A DNA stretch of 64,000 nt from Pseudonocardia sp. HH130629-09 (lineage in GTDB: Bacteria > Actinomycetota > Actinomycetes > Mycobacteriales > Pseudonocardiaceae): contig NZ_CP011868.1 in NCBI RefSeq assembly GCF_001294645.1, positions 5,332,001 through 5,396,000 on the forward strand, given 5' to 3'. Shown piece after piece: positions 51,793 to 59,680 of this stretch. How positions within the stretch are numbered: position 1 is the stretch's first letter; each line of letters begins with the position of its first letter. Below the pieces are notes generated by a model that did not search any database, had not been told where the DNA came from, and was given only the letters and a program-made list of their open reading frames with translations. The translations under genes and the position numbers were made by a program.

Positions 51793-52400
51793 CGGGCCGC
51801 CCGCGCCCGCGTCCACAGCCCGGTGGCGACCAGGGCGCCCCCACCGACGACGGCCAGCACCAGTGCGTGCCACGGCGCGGGCACGAACGGCAGCGCCGCC
51901 CCGAGCACCAGCAGGCCGAGTCCGAGGGCGTAGTCGGGGACGTTGCGCCAGACCGCCGCCCCGACCGCGAACAGGCCACCGGTCACGAACACGAACAGCG
52001 CGGGCATGGCGTAGCCGACCGGGGCCCCTAGCCGGCCGAGGCCGATCACCAGCGCGACGACGCCGACCATCGCCACCGGCCAGACCCAGCCGTAGAGGGC
52101 GCCGTGCAGCCGGCTCGGCCCGGTGACGCCGCGGCCCATCCGGGCGCCGACCACGCCGCTGCCCACCGACCCACCGACGATGGCCAGCCCCGTGAGGACG
52201 CCCGCGGTGATCGCGGTGACCGCGCCGGTCCCGCTCGCGAACCAGGAGAGCCCGATGACCGCCCAGGCGGCGCCCCAGATCAGATAGAAGAGCCAGTACG
52301 GCGGGACCTGCCGGGCCTGCTCGCGTTCGATGATCGCGAGGGCGTCGGCCGGTGAGCGCGGCGGCTGGTCGTCGACGTCGGTTCTCGTACGGTCCTGCAC
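51789..52400 (-). CDS. Membrane protein co-encoded with winged-helix regulator
   Basis: A 203-residue protein: a soluble N-terminus (DALAIIEREQARQVPPYWLFYLIWGAAW) and six hydrophobic helices. The function is not recognised; many such proteins pair with small winged-helix regulators. GTG 52400 is preceded by GGAGGG. Upstream, an AT-richer stretch at 52440-52470 holds GCAAAGCTTGC, a small palindrome that could be an operator. Confidence 0.8.
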   Translation of the reverse strand: MQDRTRTDVDDQPPRSPADALAIIEREQARQVPPYWLFYLIWGAAWAVIGLSWFASGTGAVTAITAGVLTGLAIVGGSVGSGVVGARMGRGVTGPSRLHGALYGWVWPVAMVGVVALVIGLGRLGAPVGYAMPALFVFVTGGLFAVGAAVWRNVPDYALGLGLLVLGAALPFVPAPWHALVLAVVGGGALVATGLWTRARAAR

Positions 52401-52549
52401 GGTGCCCTCCGGTGCCAACTGGTTTGCTCTGTCAGGAACGTTGTACTGCAAAGCTTGCTTCCTTGTCCACGGCCGGCAGCACATCGGCAGGCGGACGGGG
52501 CACGAACTGCGCTCCGGTGGGTCGACGCGGTCGTTGCGGCACGCGCCGC

Positions 52550-52555
52550 TACCCT
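52550..52555 (+). promoter_or_regulatory. TACCCT -10 box of gtrA
   Basis: It lies 6 nt upstream of GTG 52562. No Shine-Dalgarno sequence and no recognisable -35 element are present. Confidence 0.45.
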
Positions 52556-52561
52556 CGACGG

Positions 52562-53017
52562 GTGACCGCCACCGAGCCCACCCGGGCCGAGCCCCCGGCC
52601 ACCGGTCCGGCCGACACCCCGGCTCCGCGCCTCGGCCTCGTCCGACAGCTGGGCAGCTTCGTCGCGATCGGCGTGCTCTCCGCGATCGTCGACTTCGGCG
52701 TCTACCACCTGCTGCTGAACGCGGGCCTGTGGGTGCCGTTCGCGAAGGGCATCAGCTTCATCCTCGGTACGACGACGGCGTACCTGCTCAACAAGCGCTT
52801 CACCTTCACCGGCGCGAACACCGGCGGCCGCGCGAGGTTCGCCGGCTTCGTGGCGCTCTACGGCACCACGCTGGCCGTCAACGTCGCGGTGAACTCGCTG
52901 GTCCTCCACGTCCTGCCGCCGATGGAGTGGGACGTGACGTTGGCGTGGGTGATCGCCCAGGGCACCGCCACGGCGATCAACTTCGTCATGCTGCGCTGGG
53001 TCATCTTCAAGGACTGA
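52562..53017 (+). CDS. gtrA: GtrA-family membrane protein
   Basis: A 151-residue protein with four helices and the GtrA pattern FVAIGVLSAIVDFGVYHLLL, KGISFILGTTTAYLLNKRFTF and a final FVMLRWVIFKD. The mycobacterial counterpart Rv3789 lies beside dprE1 and is linked to arabinan synthesis, either as a flippase-like partner for decaprenyl-phosphoryl-arabinose or as a scaffold. GTG 52562 is chosen from the TACCCT box. Confidence 0.88.
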   Translation: MTATEPTRAEPPATGPADTPAPRLGLVRQLGSFVAIGVLSAIVDFGVYHLLLNAGLWVPFAKGISFILGTTTAYLLNKRFTFTGANTGGRARFAGFVALYGTTLAVNVAVNSLVLHVLPPMEWDVTLAWVIAQGTATAINFVMLRWVIFKD

Positions 53018-53024
53018 CCCCCGC

Positions 53025-53092
53025 ATCCACACCCGTTCTCGGGCATCCACACCTGCTGCAACGGGTGTGGACGCCGGACAGGGGGTGTGGAT
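53025..53092. repeat. Nested inverted repeat (ATCCACACC/GGTGTGGAT), copy 2
   Basis: A relative of the repeat at 37155-37219. ATCCACACCC and CATCCACACC on the left pair with GGGTGTGGACG and GGGGTGTGGAT on the right. It lies between the convergent gtrA and the frameshifted nuclease-like gene. Only the right half recurs at about 54124-54153. Confidence 0.65.
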
Positions 53093-53095
53093 CCG

Positions 53096-54057
53096 TCAGG
53101 ACCGGAGCGCGGAGCGGAGGGCGGCGACCATGCCCTGCGGGCCAGGGTCGGTGAACTCCTGCCAGGTCCAGCGGACGACGACGAGTCCGGTGCGGCGGAT
53201 GCGGTCCTCCCGGCGCTTCTCCCCCCAGAGCGCCTCGGCCGCGTCCCCGCCGGGACAGCGAGCGCGCCCGTACTTCACTTGCCGTCGAACTCGCCGACGA
53301 CACGAAGCTCCGGCCAGGCGAAGTCGGCACGGTAACGGGTCCCGGGCACGGGCCACTGCGTCACGGGGGTGGGCAGGCCGGACAGGTGCATCCTGAGACG
53401 GCTGCGGGTCTCCCCGGGGCTCTCGCTCGCCGGGTCGACGAGGGCGAGGGTCCGGCGAGCCGTGCCCACTCCTGTGGTCCCGGTGGCCCGAGCCAGCGCC
53501 GACGTGATGTCGTCGGGCGATGTCGCACCCGGTCGAGGACATCCGGTGCGCCCGTCGACGACCGCGGCATGCAGGGCCCCGTCCGCGACGACCAGCGCCT
53601 GTTCCGCGGGCAACGACCGGGCCAGGTCGACGACCGTGCGGGCGGGACCCGTCAGGCGCAGGCCGTCGACCTCGACCACGTCGTCGGAGGCGAGTGCTCC
53701 GCTGTGCACGACCAGGTCACCGCGGGTTCGGGCACCCGTGGGGCGGGACCGGAGGACGTGGAGCCGAGCGAGCGGGACGGCCCATACCGGCAGGCCGAGT
53801 AGCACGGCCGCGGTGACGTGGTCGAACACCGCCTCGGGGGACAGTCCCGGCGCGGCAGCCCGGGCACGCAGAGCGTGGTCGACGACGGCCGAGTCCGGTC
53901 CGCCCCCGTCGGTGAGCCGATGGACCCCGCGCCGGACACCGGTCAGGACCCCGCTACGCCGCAGCGCGTCGATCTCGTCGTCGGAGAACCCCTGCTCCCG
54001 CAGCCGGCTTCGCCGGACCAGGCCGTGTGCGTCGCCCCGGAGCGTCTCGCTTGTCAT
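53096..54057 (-). pseudogene. AbiEi/DUF559-like protein, frameshifted near the nuclease motif
   Basis: The first 260 residues (from ATG 54057) resemble AbiEi-type proteins: a winged-helix N-terminus (LVRRSRLREQGFSDDEIDALRRSGVL), VRRGVHRL and LTGPARTVVDLARSL. The C-terminal domain is of the PD-(D/E)XK type (YRADFAWPELRVVGEFDGK). A TGA at 53275-53277 interrupts it. In another frame the text continues KYGRARCPGGDAAEALWGEKRREDRIRR...VVVRWTWQEF to a stop at 53096. Restoring one G (AAGTGAAG to AAGGTGAAG) would rejoin the frames. It is either a real one-base deletion or a sequencing error. A defence or toxin role is an inference. Confidence 0.75.
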
Positions 54058-54123
54058 ACCGGTGGCACTGACCGACCACGGCCGCCCCACCGCCCCCAAC
54101 CATCGCCCTGTGGACAACTCCAC

Positions 54124-54153
54124 CGGGTGTGGACGACGGTCAAGAGGTGTGGA
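54124..54153. repeat. Half copy of the GGTGTGGA repeat
   Basis: GGGTGTGGACG and AGGTGTGGATG occur in the same orientation and spacing as the right half of the repeat at 53025-53092. The left half is missing. Confidence 0.4.
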
Positions 54154-54156
54154 TGA

Positions 54157-55062
54157 TCAGGGGGCGCGGTGGAACTGTTCCCGGCGCCCCTGGCGGAGCA
54201 GGGTGAGCCAGTCGCGGAAGGCGCCCGGGTCGCGCTTGGTCACCAGGAAGTACCAGGCGAACCTCGGCAGCTCCAGGAGGCCGATCCTCCGCATCCCGGG
54301 CTGGGACATCAGGTAGCCGCGGTTGCGGTAGGTGTAGAAACGCTTCACCGCATCGCCCGGGTCCTGGGCGTGCAGCCGCCCACCGAGCATCGGCTTGAAC
54401 TCGTCGGAGCCGTAGGGGTGCAGGTAGGTGGCCTGCAGGGCGGTGCCGAAGGGCAGCCCGGACCGGACCATCCGGCGGTGCATCTCCACCTCGTCGCCGC
54501 GGACGAACAGCCGCAGGTCCGGCACCCCGATCACCTCGAGGGTGGAGGCCCGGAACAGGGCGCCGTTGAAGAACGAGGCGATCCCGGGGAGCAGGTCGTC
54601 GGTGCCCAGCGCCGAGCGGGACCGGTGCCAGGTGACGCCGCGGCGCAGCGGGAAGGCGAGCCGGTCCGGCGAGGCCTTGTCGGCCACCACCGGCGACACC
54701 GCGGCCAGCCCGTGCCGCTCCGCGACGTCGAGCAGGGTCGCCAGGGTGGACTCGTCGGCGGCGTGGCCGTCGTCGTCGGCCAGGAAGATCCACTCGGCGC
54801 CCATCGCGAGGGCGTGCAGCATCCCGAGGGCGAAGCCGCCGGCGCCGCCGAGGTTGGACCACGACGGCAGCCAGGTCGTCGGCAGCGGCACGGCCTCGAC
54901 GGCGTCGCGCGCGGGGAGGTCCGGCCCGTTGTCGACGACGATCAGGTGGGCCAGCGGGTGGGTCTGCTTCGCCATCGCCGCGAGCGAGTCGACGAGGAGG
55001 TCGGCGCGGTGGCGCGTCACGATGACGCCGACGACCGAGCCGGGCGGGAGTGGTCCGGTCAC
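54157..55062 (-). CDS. glfT1: Galactofuranosyltransferase GlfT1
   Basis: A 301-residue GT2 enzyme that primes galactan by adding the first galactofuranose residues to the rhamnosyl-GlcNAc lipid carrier. It opens with VVGVIVTRHRADLLVDSLAAM and continues with LIVVDNGPD, SNLGGAGGFALGMLHAL, the metal motif FLADDDGHAADE and FFNGALFRASTLEVIG with RGDEVEMHRRMV. GTG 55062 overlaps the wzt stop (GTGA). The order wzm-wzt-glfT1 matches Mycobacterium tuberculosis Rv3781-Rv3783. Confidence 0.92.
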   Translation of the reverse strand: MTGPLPPGSVVGVIVTRHRADLLVDSLAAMAKQTHPLAHLIVVDNGPDLPARDAVEAVPLPTTWLPSWSNLGGAGGFALGMLHALAMGAEWIFLADDDGHAADESTLATLLDVAERHGLAAVSPVVADKASPDRLAFPLRRGVTWHRSRSALGTDDLLPGIASFFNGALFRASTLEVIGVPDLRLFVRGDEVEMHRRMVRSGLPFGTALQATYLHPYGSDEFKPMLGGRLHAQDPGDAVKRFYTYRNRGYLMSQPGMRRIGLLELPRFAWYFLVTKRDPGAFRDWLTLLRQGRREQFHRAP

Positions 55063-55811
55063 GACGGGGTCCGCCCCTTGTAGTGGTCGAGGACCTCGTG
55101 CAGCGGGCCGTACTCCTTGATCGTCCCGTGTTCCATCCACAGCGCGGTGTCGCACAGGTCGGCGAGGAACTCGTCGGAGTGCGAGGCGAACACGAGGATC
55201 CCGGAGCGGTCGACGAGCTCGTGCAGCCGGTCGCGGGCCTTGTTCAGGAACTCCGAGTCGACGGCGCCGATGCCCTCGTCGAGCAGCAGGATCTCGGGGT
55301 CGATCGAGGTGACGACGCCGAGCGCGAGCCGCACCCGCATGCCCGTGGAGTACGCCCGCAGCGGCATCTCCAGGTAGTCGCCGAGCTCGGTGAAGGCGGC
55401 GATGTCGTCGATCCGCGCCTCCATCTGCTTGCGCGTCATGCCCAGGAACAGGCCGCGGATCAGGATGTTCTCGTAGCCGGAGATCTCCGGGTCCATCCCG
55501 ACGGCGAGGTCGAAGACGGGCGCGACCTTGCCGCGGACCATCGAGCGGCCACGGGTGGGCTCGTAGATGCCGGCCATCAGCCGCAGCAGCGTGGACTTGC
55601 CGGCGCCGTTGTGCCCGACGAGTGCGACGCGCGCGCCCTTGTCCAGGCTGACGGTGATGTCGCGCAGCGCCTCGATGATCGGCACCTTGGCGTCGGTGCC
55701 GATCCGGCCGCCCGCCTTGCCGAGGACGGCCTTCTTCAGCGAGCGCGTCTTGGCGTCGAAGATCGGGAAGTCCACGCCTGCGGCGTCGATCCGGATGCGG
55801 GGTTCAGTCAC
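55059..55811 (-). CDS. wzt: Galactan ABC exporter ATPase Wzt
   Basis: A 250-residue ATPase with Walker A GHNGAGKST at residues 66-74, the modified signature YSTGM at 154-158 and Walker B EILLLDEG at 173-180. The short C-terminus lacks a carbohydrate-binding domain, as in Rv3781. With Wzm it exports the lipid-linked galactan chain. The start is GTG 55811, 6 nt after the wzm stop. Confidence 0.93.
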   Translation of the reverse strand: MTEPRIRIDAAGVDFPIFDAKTRSLKKAVLGKAGGRIGTDAKVPIIEALRDITVSLDKGARVALVGHNGAGKSTLLRLMAGIYEPTRGRSMVRGKVAPVFDLAVGMDPEISGYENILIRGLFLGMTRKQMEARIDDIAAFTELGDYLEMPLRAYSTGMRVRLALGVVTSIDPEILLLDEGIGAVDSEFLNKARDRLHELVDRSGILVFASHSDEFLADLCDTALWMEHGTIKEYGPLHEVLDHYKGRTPS

Positions 55812-55817
55812 AGAGGT

Positions 55818-56684
55818 TCACACCCAGTACGCGACGCGGGAGCGGTAGTTGCGCAGGCAGATCAGCGCGGCGGTCCAGCCGACCAGCGTGATCACGCCGG
55901 TCACCAGCCAGTACCGGCCGACGATCTCCTGGCCGAGCAGTGGCTGGCGCACGATCTCGACGAAGTGGAAGACCGGGTTCAGCTCGACCAGCTGGGCACG
56001 TTCGCGGGCGGCCGGGTTGTCGCTGAGGATGTCCACCGACCAGACGATCGGGGTCAGGTAGAAGACCAGCTGGGTGACGCTGGCGATGATCGGCGGGATG
56101 TCCCGGAACCGGGTCGCGAGGATCCCGGCGAGGATCGCGACCCACGCCCCGTTCACCGCCAGCAGCACGAACGCCGGGACCGCCAGCAGCGACGACAGCC
56201 CCAGCGGGTGCGGGAACACGATCATCAGCACGACCCAGACGACCAGGTTGTGCAGGAAGAACAGCGTCTGCCGCCACACGAGCCGGTAGATGTGCAGGCT
56301 CAGCGGTGCCGGGAGGAACTTGATCAGGCCCTCGTTGGCGATGAAGACCTCGCTGCCCTCGAGGATGCAGCCGGACACGAAGTTCCAGATCAGCAGCCCG
56401 ACGGCGACGTGCGGGAGGAAGGTCGCCAGCGAGATCTGGAACAGCGCCGAGTAGAGGATCCCGAGGCCGAGCGCGATGACGCCCATGCTGATCGAGATCC
56501 ACAGCGGTCCCAGGACCGAGCGCCGGTAGCGCTGCTTGATGTCCTGCCAGCCCAGGTAGCCCCACAGCGGTCGTTGCCGCCAGCCCTGGGCGAGGTCCGC
56601 GAAGGCCCGCTTCCAGCTGCGCGGGCTCGACACCTCGGACGGGTCGACGACGTCGCCCGGCTCGTCGGTCACGGTCACGGCCAC
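55818..56684 (-). CDS. wzm: Galactan ABC exporter permease Wzm
   Basis: A 288-residue ABC-2 permease with six helices. WGYLGWQDIKQRYRRSVLGPLW precedes the first, followed by FVSGCILEGSEVFIANEGLIK and LTPIVWSVDIL. It forms the membrane channel of the galactan exporter (Rv3783 counterpart). GTG 56684 lies 6 nt after TACCCT at 56696-56691, so it probably starts its own transcript after the hairpin at 56715-56741. Confidence 0.92.
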   Translation of the reverse strand: MAVTVTDEPGDVVDPSEVSSPRSWKRAFADLAQGWRQRPLWGYLGWQDIKQRYRRSVLGPLWISISMGVIALGLGILYSALFQISLATFLPHVAVGLLIWNFVSGCILEGSEVFIANEGLIKFLPAPLSLHIYRLVWRQTLFFLHNLVVWVVLMIVFPHPLGLSSLLAVPAFVLLAVNGAWVAILAGILATRFRDIPPIIASVTQLVFYLTPIVWSVDILSDNPAARERAQLVELNPVFHFVEIVRQPLLGQEIVGRYWLVTGVITLVGWTAALICLRNYRSRVAYWV

Positions 56685-56690
56685 CCGACG

Positions 56691-56696
56691 AGGGTA
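56691..56696 (-). promoter_or_regulatory. TACCCT -10 box of wzm-wzt-glfT1
   Basis: It lies 6 nt upstream of GTG 56684 on the minus strand and follows the bpa terminator-like hairpin. Confidence 0.5.
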
Positions 56697-56714
56697 CTCA
56701 CGGCCCCCGGCGCG

Positions 56715-56741
56715 GCCCGGCAGGGGAGCCCCCTGCCGGGC
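56715..56741 (-). terminator. Hairpin after bpa
   Basis: A perfect 12-bp stem, GCCCGGCAGGGG with CCCCTGCCGGGC, around a 3-nt loop, 41 nt past the bpa stop and before the wzm promoter box. Confidence 0.65.
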
Positions 56742-56781
56742 GCGACCGAAACCGCAGGTCGACGGCGCGCGGCGACCGACC

Positions 56782-57318
56782 TCAGAGGTACTGCCCCGTA
56801 CCCCGGCCCATGCCCTCCGGGATGTTCTGGTCGGGTGCGCCACCCACACCGGGGGGCAGTCCGCGACGCATCTGTTCCAGCTGCGCGCGGGCGGCCATCT
56901 GCTGGGCGAACAGCGCGGTCTGGATGCCGTGGAACAGCCCCTCCAGCCAGCCCACCAGCTGGGCCTGGGCGATCCGCAGCTCGCCCTCCGACGGCGTCTT
57001 GTCCGCCGTGAACGGGAGGCTGAGCCGCTGCAGCTCCTCGCGCAGCTCCGGCGCCAGGCCTTCCTCGAGCTCCTTGACGGAGTTCTCGTGGATCTCCTTG
57101 AGTCGCTCGCGGGACGCCTCGTCCAGCGGCGCGGCCTTCACCTCCTCGAGCAGCTGCTTGATCATGGTGCCGATCCGCATGACCTTCGCGGGCTGCTCGA
57201 CCATCGATGCGGGGCTCTGGGCCTCGTCGTCCTGCGGGACCGACGCCATGCCCACCGGACGCCCGTCGGCGCCGACCACCACGACCCGGTCCCCGGGTGT
57301 CTCCTGCTCGTCGCTCAT
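56782..57318 (-). CDS. bpa: Bacterial proteasome activator Bpa/PafE
   Basis: A 178-residue ATP-independent proteasome activator that forms a dodecameric ring and opens the 20S core for unfolded substrates. The core VEQPAKVMRIGTMIKQLLEEV, LREELQRLSLPF and AQAQLVGWLEGLFHGIQTALF is almost that of Rv3780. The C-terminal GQYL is the HbYX-type motif that docks in the 20S alpha ring. ATG 57318 is preferred, with an in-frame ATG at 57327. The chromosomal neighbourhood (wzm-wzt-glfT1 and an Rv3777-like reductase) matches mycobacteria. Confidence 0.93.
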   Translation of the reverse strand: MSDEQETPGDRVVVVGADGRPVGMASVPQDDEAQSPASMVEQPAKVMRIGTMIKQLLEEVKAAPLDEASRERLKEIHENSVKELEEGLAPELREELQRLSLPFTADKTPSEGELRIAQAQLVGWLEGLFHGIQTALFAQQMAARAQLEQMRRGLPPGVGGAPDQNIPEGMGRGTGQYL

Positions 57319-57342
57319 GTCCGCCATTCTGGACCCGCCCGC

Positions 57343-58329
57343 TCAGGAGTTCACGAGCAGGAGCTTGCCGGTCACTCCACCGGCGTCGAGCCTGCGGTGC
57401 GCCTCGGCCGCGTCGGACATCGCGAACCGCTCGAAGACCACCGGCCGCACCCGGCCGTCGGCGAACAGCGGCCACACGTTCCCGGCGACCCCCGCGACGA
57501 CCTCGGCCTTGGAGTGCGGCCCCTCGACCGGGCGTCCGCGCAGGCCCATCGCCGAGATGTGCCCGCGCTTGGCGAGCAGCGCGCCGATGTTCAGCTCCGC
57601 CTTCACCCCGCCCTGCATGCCGATGATCATGAGGCGGCCGTCGCGGGCGAGCGCGGACAGGTTGTTCGTCAGGCCCTTGGCGCCCATGTTGTCGAGGATG
57701 ATGTCGGCGCCGTGGCCGTCGGTGGCCTTCTTCAGCGCCTCGGCGATGTCGTCGTGGTAGTCGATGACGATGTCCGCGCCCAGGTCGCGGCAGAACTGCA
57801 GCCGGTCGGCGTGCCCCGCGGTCGCGGCGACCCGGGCGCCGAACGCCTTGGCGACCTGGATCGCGTGCGTCCCGATGCCCGACGAGCCGCCCTGGACCAG
57901 GAAGGTCTCACCCTCGGCGAGACGCCCCTCCAGGAACACGTTCGACCAGACCGTGCACGCGACCTCGGGCAGGCCGCCGGCCTCGGTCAGGGAGACGCCC
58001 TCGGGGACGGGCAGCAGCTGCGGTGCCGGGACGGCGACCTTCGTCGCGTAGCCGCCACCGACGAGCAGGGCGCAGACCTCGTCACCGACCGACCAGCCGG
58101 TGACCCCCTCGCCGAGCGCGGCGATCCGGCCCGCGCACTCCAGCCCGAGGATCTCCGAGGCGCCCGGCGGGACCGGGTAGTTGCCCTGGACCTGCAGCAG
58201 GTCGGCCCGGTTGACGGCCGAGGACACGACGTCGAGCACGACCTCGCCCGGTGCGGGCTCGGGGTCGGGCACCTGCGCCCACGCCATGTTCTCCGGTCCG
58301 CCGTACTCGCTCAGGGTGATCGCCCACAT
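57343..58329 (-). CDS. NADPH:quinone oxidoreductase, MDR family
   Basis: A 328-residue zinc-independent medium-chain reductase. It opens with MWAITLSEYGGPENMAW and has VVSSAVNRADLLQVQGNYP, GLECAGRI and the nucleotide-binding VQGGSSGIGTHAIQVAKAFGARV. It reduces quinones or enones with NADPH. The Rv3777 counterpart also lies near bpa. ATG 58329 is 7 nt after TACCGT (58342-58337), again a leaderless pattern. Confidence 0.9.
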   Translation of the reverse strand: MWAITLSEYGGPENMAWAQVPDPEPAPGEVVLDVVSSAVNRADLLQVQGNYPVPPGASEILGLECAGRIAALGEGVTGWSVGDEVCALLVGGGYATKVAVPAPQLLPVPEGVSLTEAGGLPEVACTVWSNVFLEGRLAEGETFLVQGGSSGIGTHAIQVAKAFGARVAATAGHADRLQFCRDLGADIVIDYHDDIAEALKKATDGHGADIILDNMGAKGLTNNLSALARDGRLMIIGMQGGVKAELNIGALLAKRGHISAMGLRGRPVEGPHSKAEVVAGVAGNVWPLFADGRVRPVVFERFAMSDAAEAHRRLDAGGVTGKLLLVNS

Positions 58330-58383
58330 GCCCGCGACGGTATTCCGTGGCGCCGTCGTCGGCGATCGGAGGATCATCGCCCG

Positions 58384-59070
58384 ATGGACGTGCTGCCCGC
58401 GCCGATCGACCCGGTGCCCGACCCGTGGCCGATGGCCGGGCTGGTGCTGCGGACCCCGCACCTGGAGCTGCGGACCGAGGACGACGTGTCGCTGCGCGAG
58501 CTGGTCGCGGCCGTCCACGCGAGCGGGATCCACCCGTCGTCGGAGATGCCGTTCCGCATGCCGTGGACCCGGGCTGACCCGCGCCACCTGGGGCGCGGCA
58601 TGGTGCAGTACTTCTGGGGGAACCGGGCGAGGGCGTCACCGGAGTGGTGGACGCTGACGTTCGTCGTACGGGCACAGGACCGGGTGATCGGCCTGCAGGA
58701 CGTGGTGGGGGACCGGTTCGGTGTGCGCCGCGAGGTCTCGACCGGCTCGTACCTGGTGCGCCACGCGCAGGGCCGCGGGTACGGGAACGAGATGCGCGCC
58801 GCGGTGCTGGCGTTCGCCTTCGACCACCTCGGGGCACTGGTGGCGCGCTCGGAGTACCTGACGGGCAACGCGCGGTCCGCGGCGGTGTCGGCCCGGCTCG
58901 GCTACCGCGACGACGGCACCGCCACGATCGTGCACGACGACGAGCGCGTCACCGAGTACCGGGTACGCCTCGACCGGGAGGCGTTCGTGCGGCCCGGGTG
59001 GGAGCCGGTCGTCGAGGGCTACACCGCGGACCTGGCGGGGTTCCTCGCCGCGGAGCCCCTGGTCAGCTGA
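58384..59070 (+). CDS. GNAT-family N-acetyltransferase (RimJ-like)
   Basis: A 228-residue GNAT protein with LVLRTPHLELRTEDDVSLRELV at the N-terminus, the VIGLQDVVGDRF strand and the acetyl-CoA loop in SYLVRHAQGRGYGNEMRAAVLAFAF. Relatives acetylate protein N-termini or small amines; the substrate is not identifiable. It is divergent from the quinone reductase, and its 3' end overlaps the convergent membrane gene by 8 bp. Confidence 0.87.
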   Translation: MDVLPAPIDPVPDPWPMAGLVLRTPHLELRTEDDVSLRELVAAVHASGIHPSSEMPFRMPWTRADPRHLGRGMVQYFWGNRARASPEWWTLTFVVRAQDRVIGLQDVVGDRFGVRREVSTGSYLVRHAQGRGYGNEMRAAVLAFAFDHLGALVARSEYLTGNARSAAVSARLGYRDDGTATIVHDDERVTEYRVRLDREAFVRPGWEPVVEGYTADLAGFLAAEPLVS

Positions 59071-59680
59071 AGATCAGCGCGCGGTGCCGGGGCAGCCGCA
59101 GCCACACCTGCCCGGCGACGAGCAGCACGGCCAGCACGGCGAACCACTGCACGGCGTGCACGGCGGGCACCACGTCGACCGGCAACGTGTACGCGGCCTG
59201 CACCCGCAGCGCTGCGTCGGCGAACAGCCCGGCTGCCCAGCCCGCCGTCAGCCACCGCCAGATTCCACGGAACCGCGCCGACGACGCCCAGCGGCGGTCC
59301 CACTCGTCGGGACTGTGGCCGGCTTCGGTGAGGGTGAGCCGCCCGACGGTGAACAGCACCGGACGGGCCGTCGGGACGCTCGCCAGCAGGACCGCGCCGA
59401 GGGCGGCGGTGACCAGGGCGTCGCGGGCGAGCAGGACCCGTTCGTCCCCGCCGACCAGCGCCGTCGCCGCACTCGCCAGGCACAGCGCGAGCACCAGCAG
59501 GGCGAACCACTCGGCGCGCCGGTCACGCGCCAGCACCCACAGCGCCCGCGCCGCCGGGACCGCGGCCCCGGCGAGCAGCGCGGTCACCGCGTCGGCGCCG
59601 GCGGCGCGCAGGCCGTAGAACAGCACCAGCGGCGCGACGAGGTCGGCGAGCACCGTCGTCACGAGCTCCCGGCGGCTCAC
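59063..59680 (-). CDS. Membrane protein, possibly VC0807-like
   Basis: A 205-residue protein with five or six hydrophobic helices (LVLFYGLRAAGADAVTALLAG, WFALLVLALCLASAATALV, AVHAVQWFAVLAVLLVAGQVW). SPDEWDRRWASSARFR is a conserved-looking cytoplasmic loop. It may belong to the VC0807/intracellular-septation-like membrane family; the function is unknown. GTG 59680 overlaps the hydrolase stop (GTGA). Confidence 0.8.
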   Translation of the reverse strand: MSRRELVTTVLADLVAPLVLFYGLRAAGADAVTALLAGAAVPAARALWVLARDRRAEWFALLVLALCLASAATALVGGDERVLLARDALVTAALGAVLLASVPTARPVLFTVGRLTLTEAGHSPDEWDRRWASSARFRGIWRWLTAGWAAGLFADAALRVQAAYTLPVDVVPAVHAVQWFAVLAVLLVAGQVWLRLPRHRALIFS

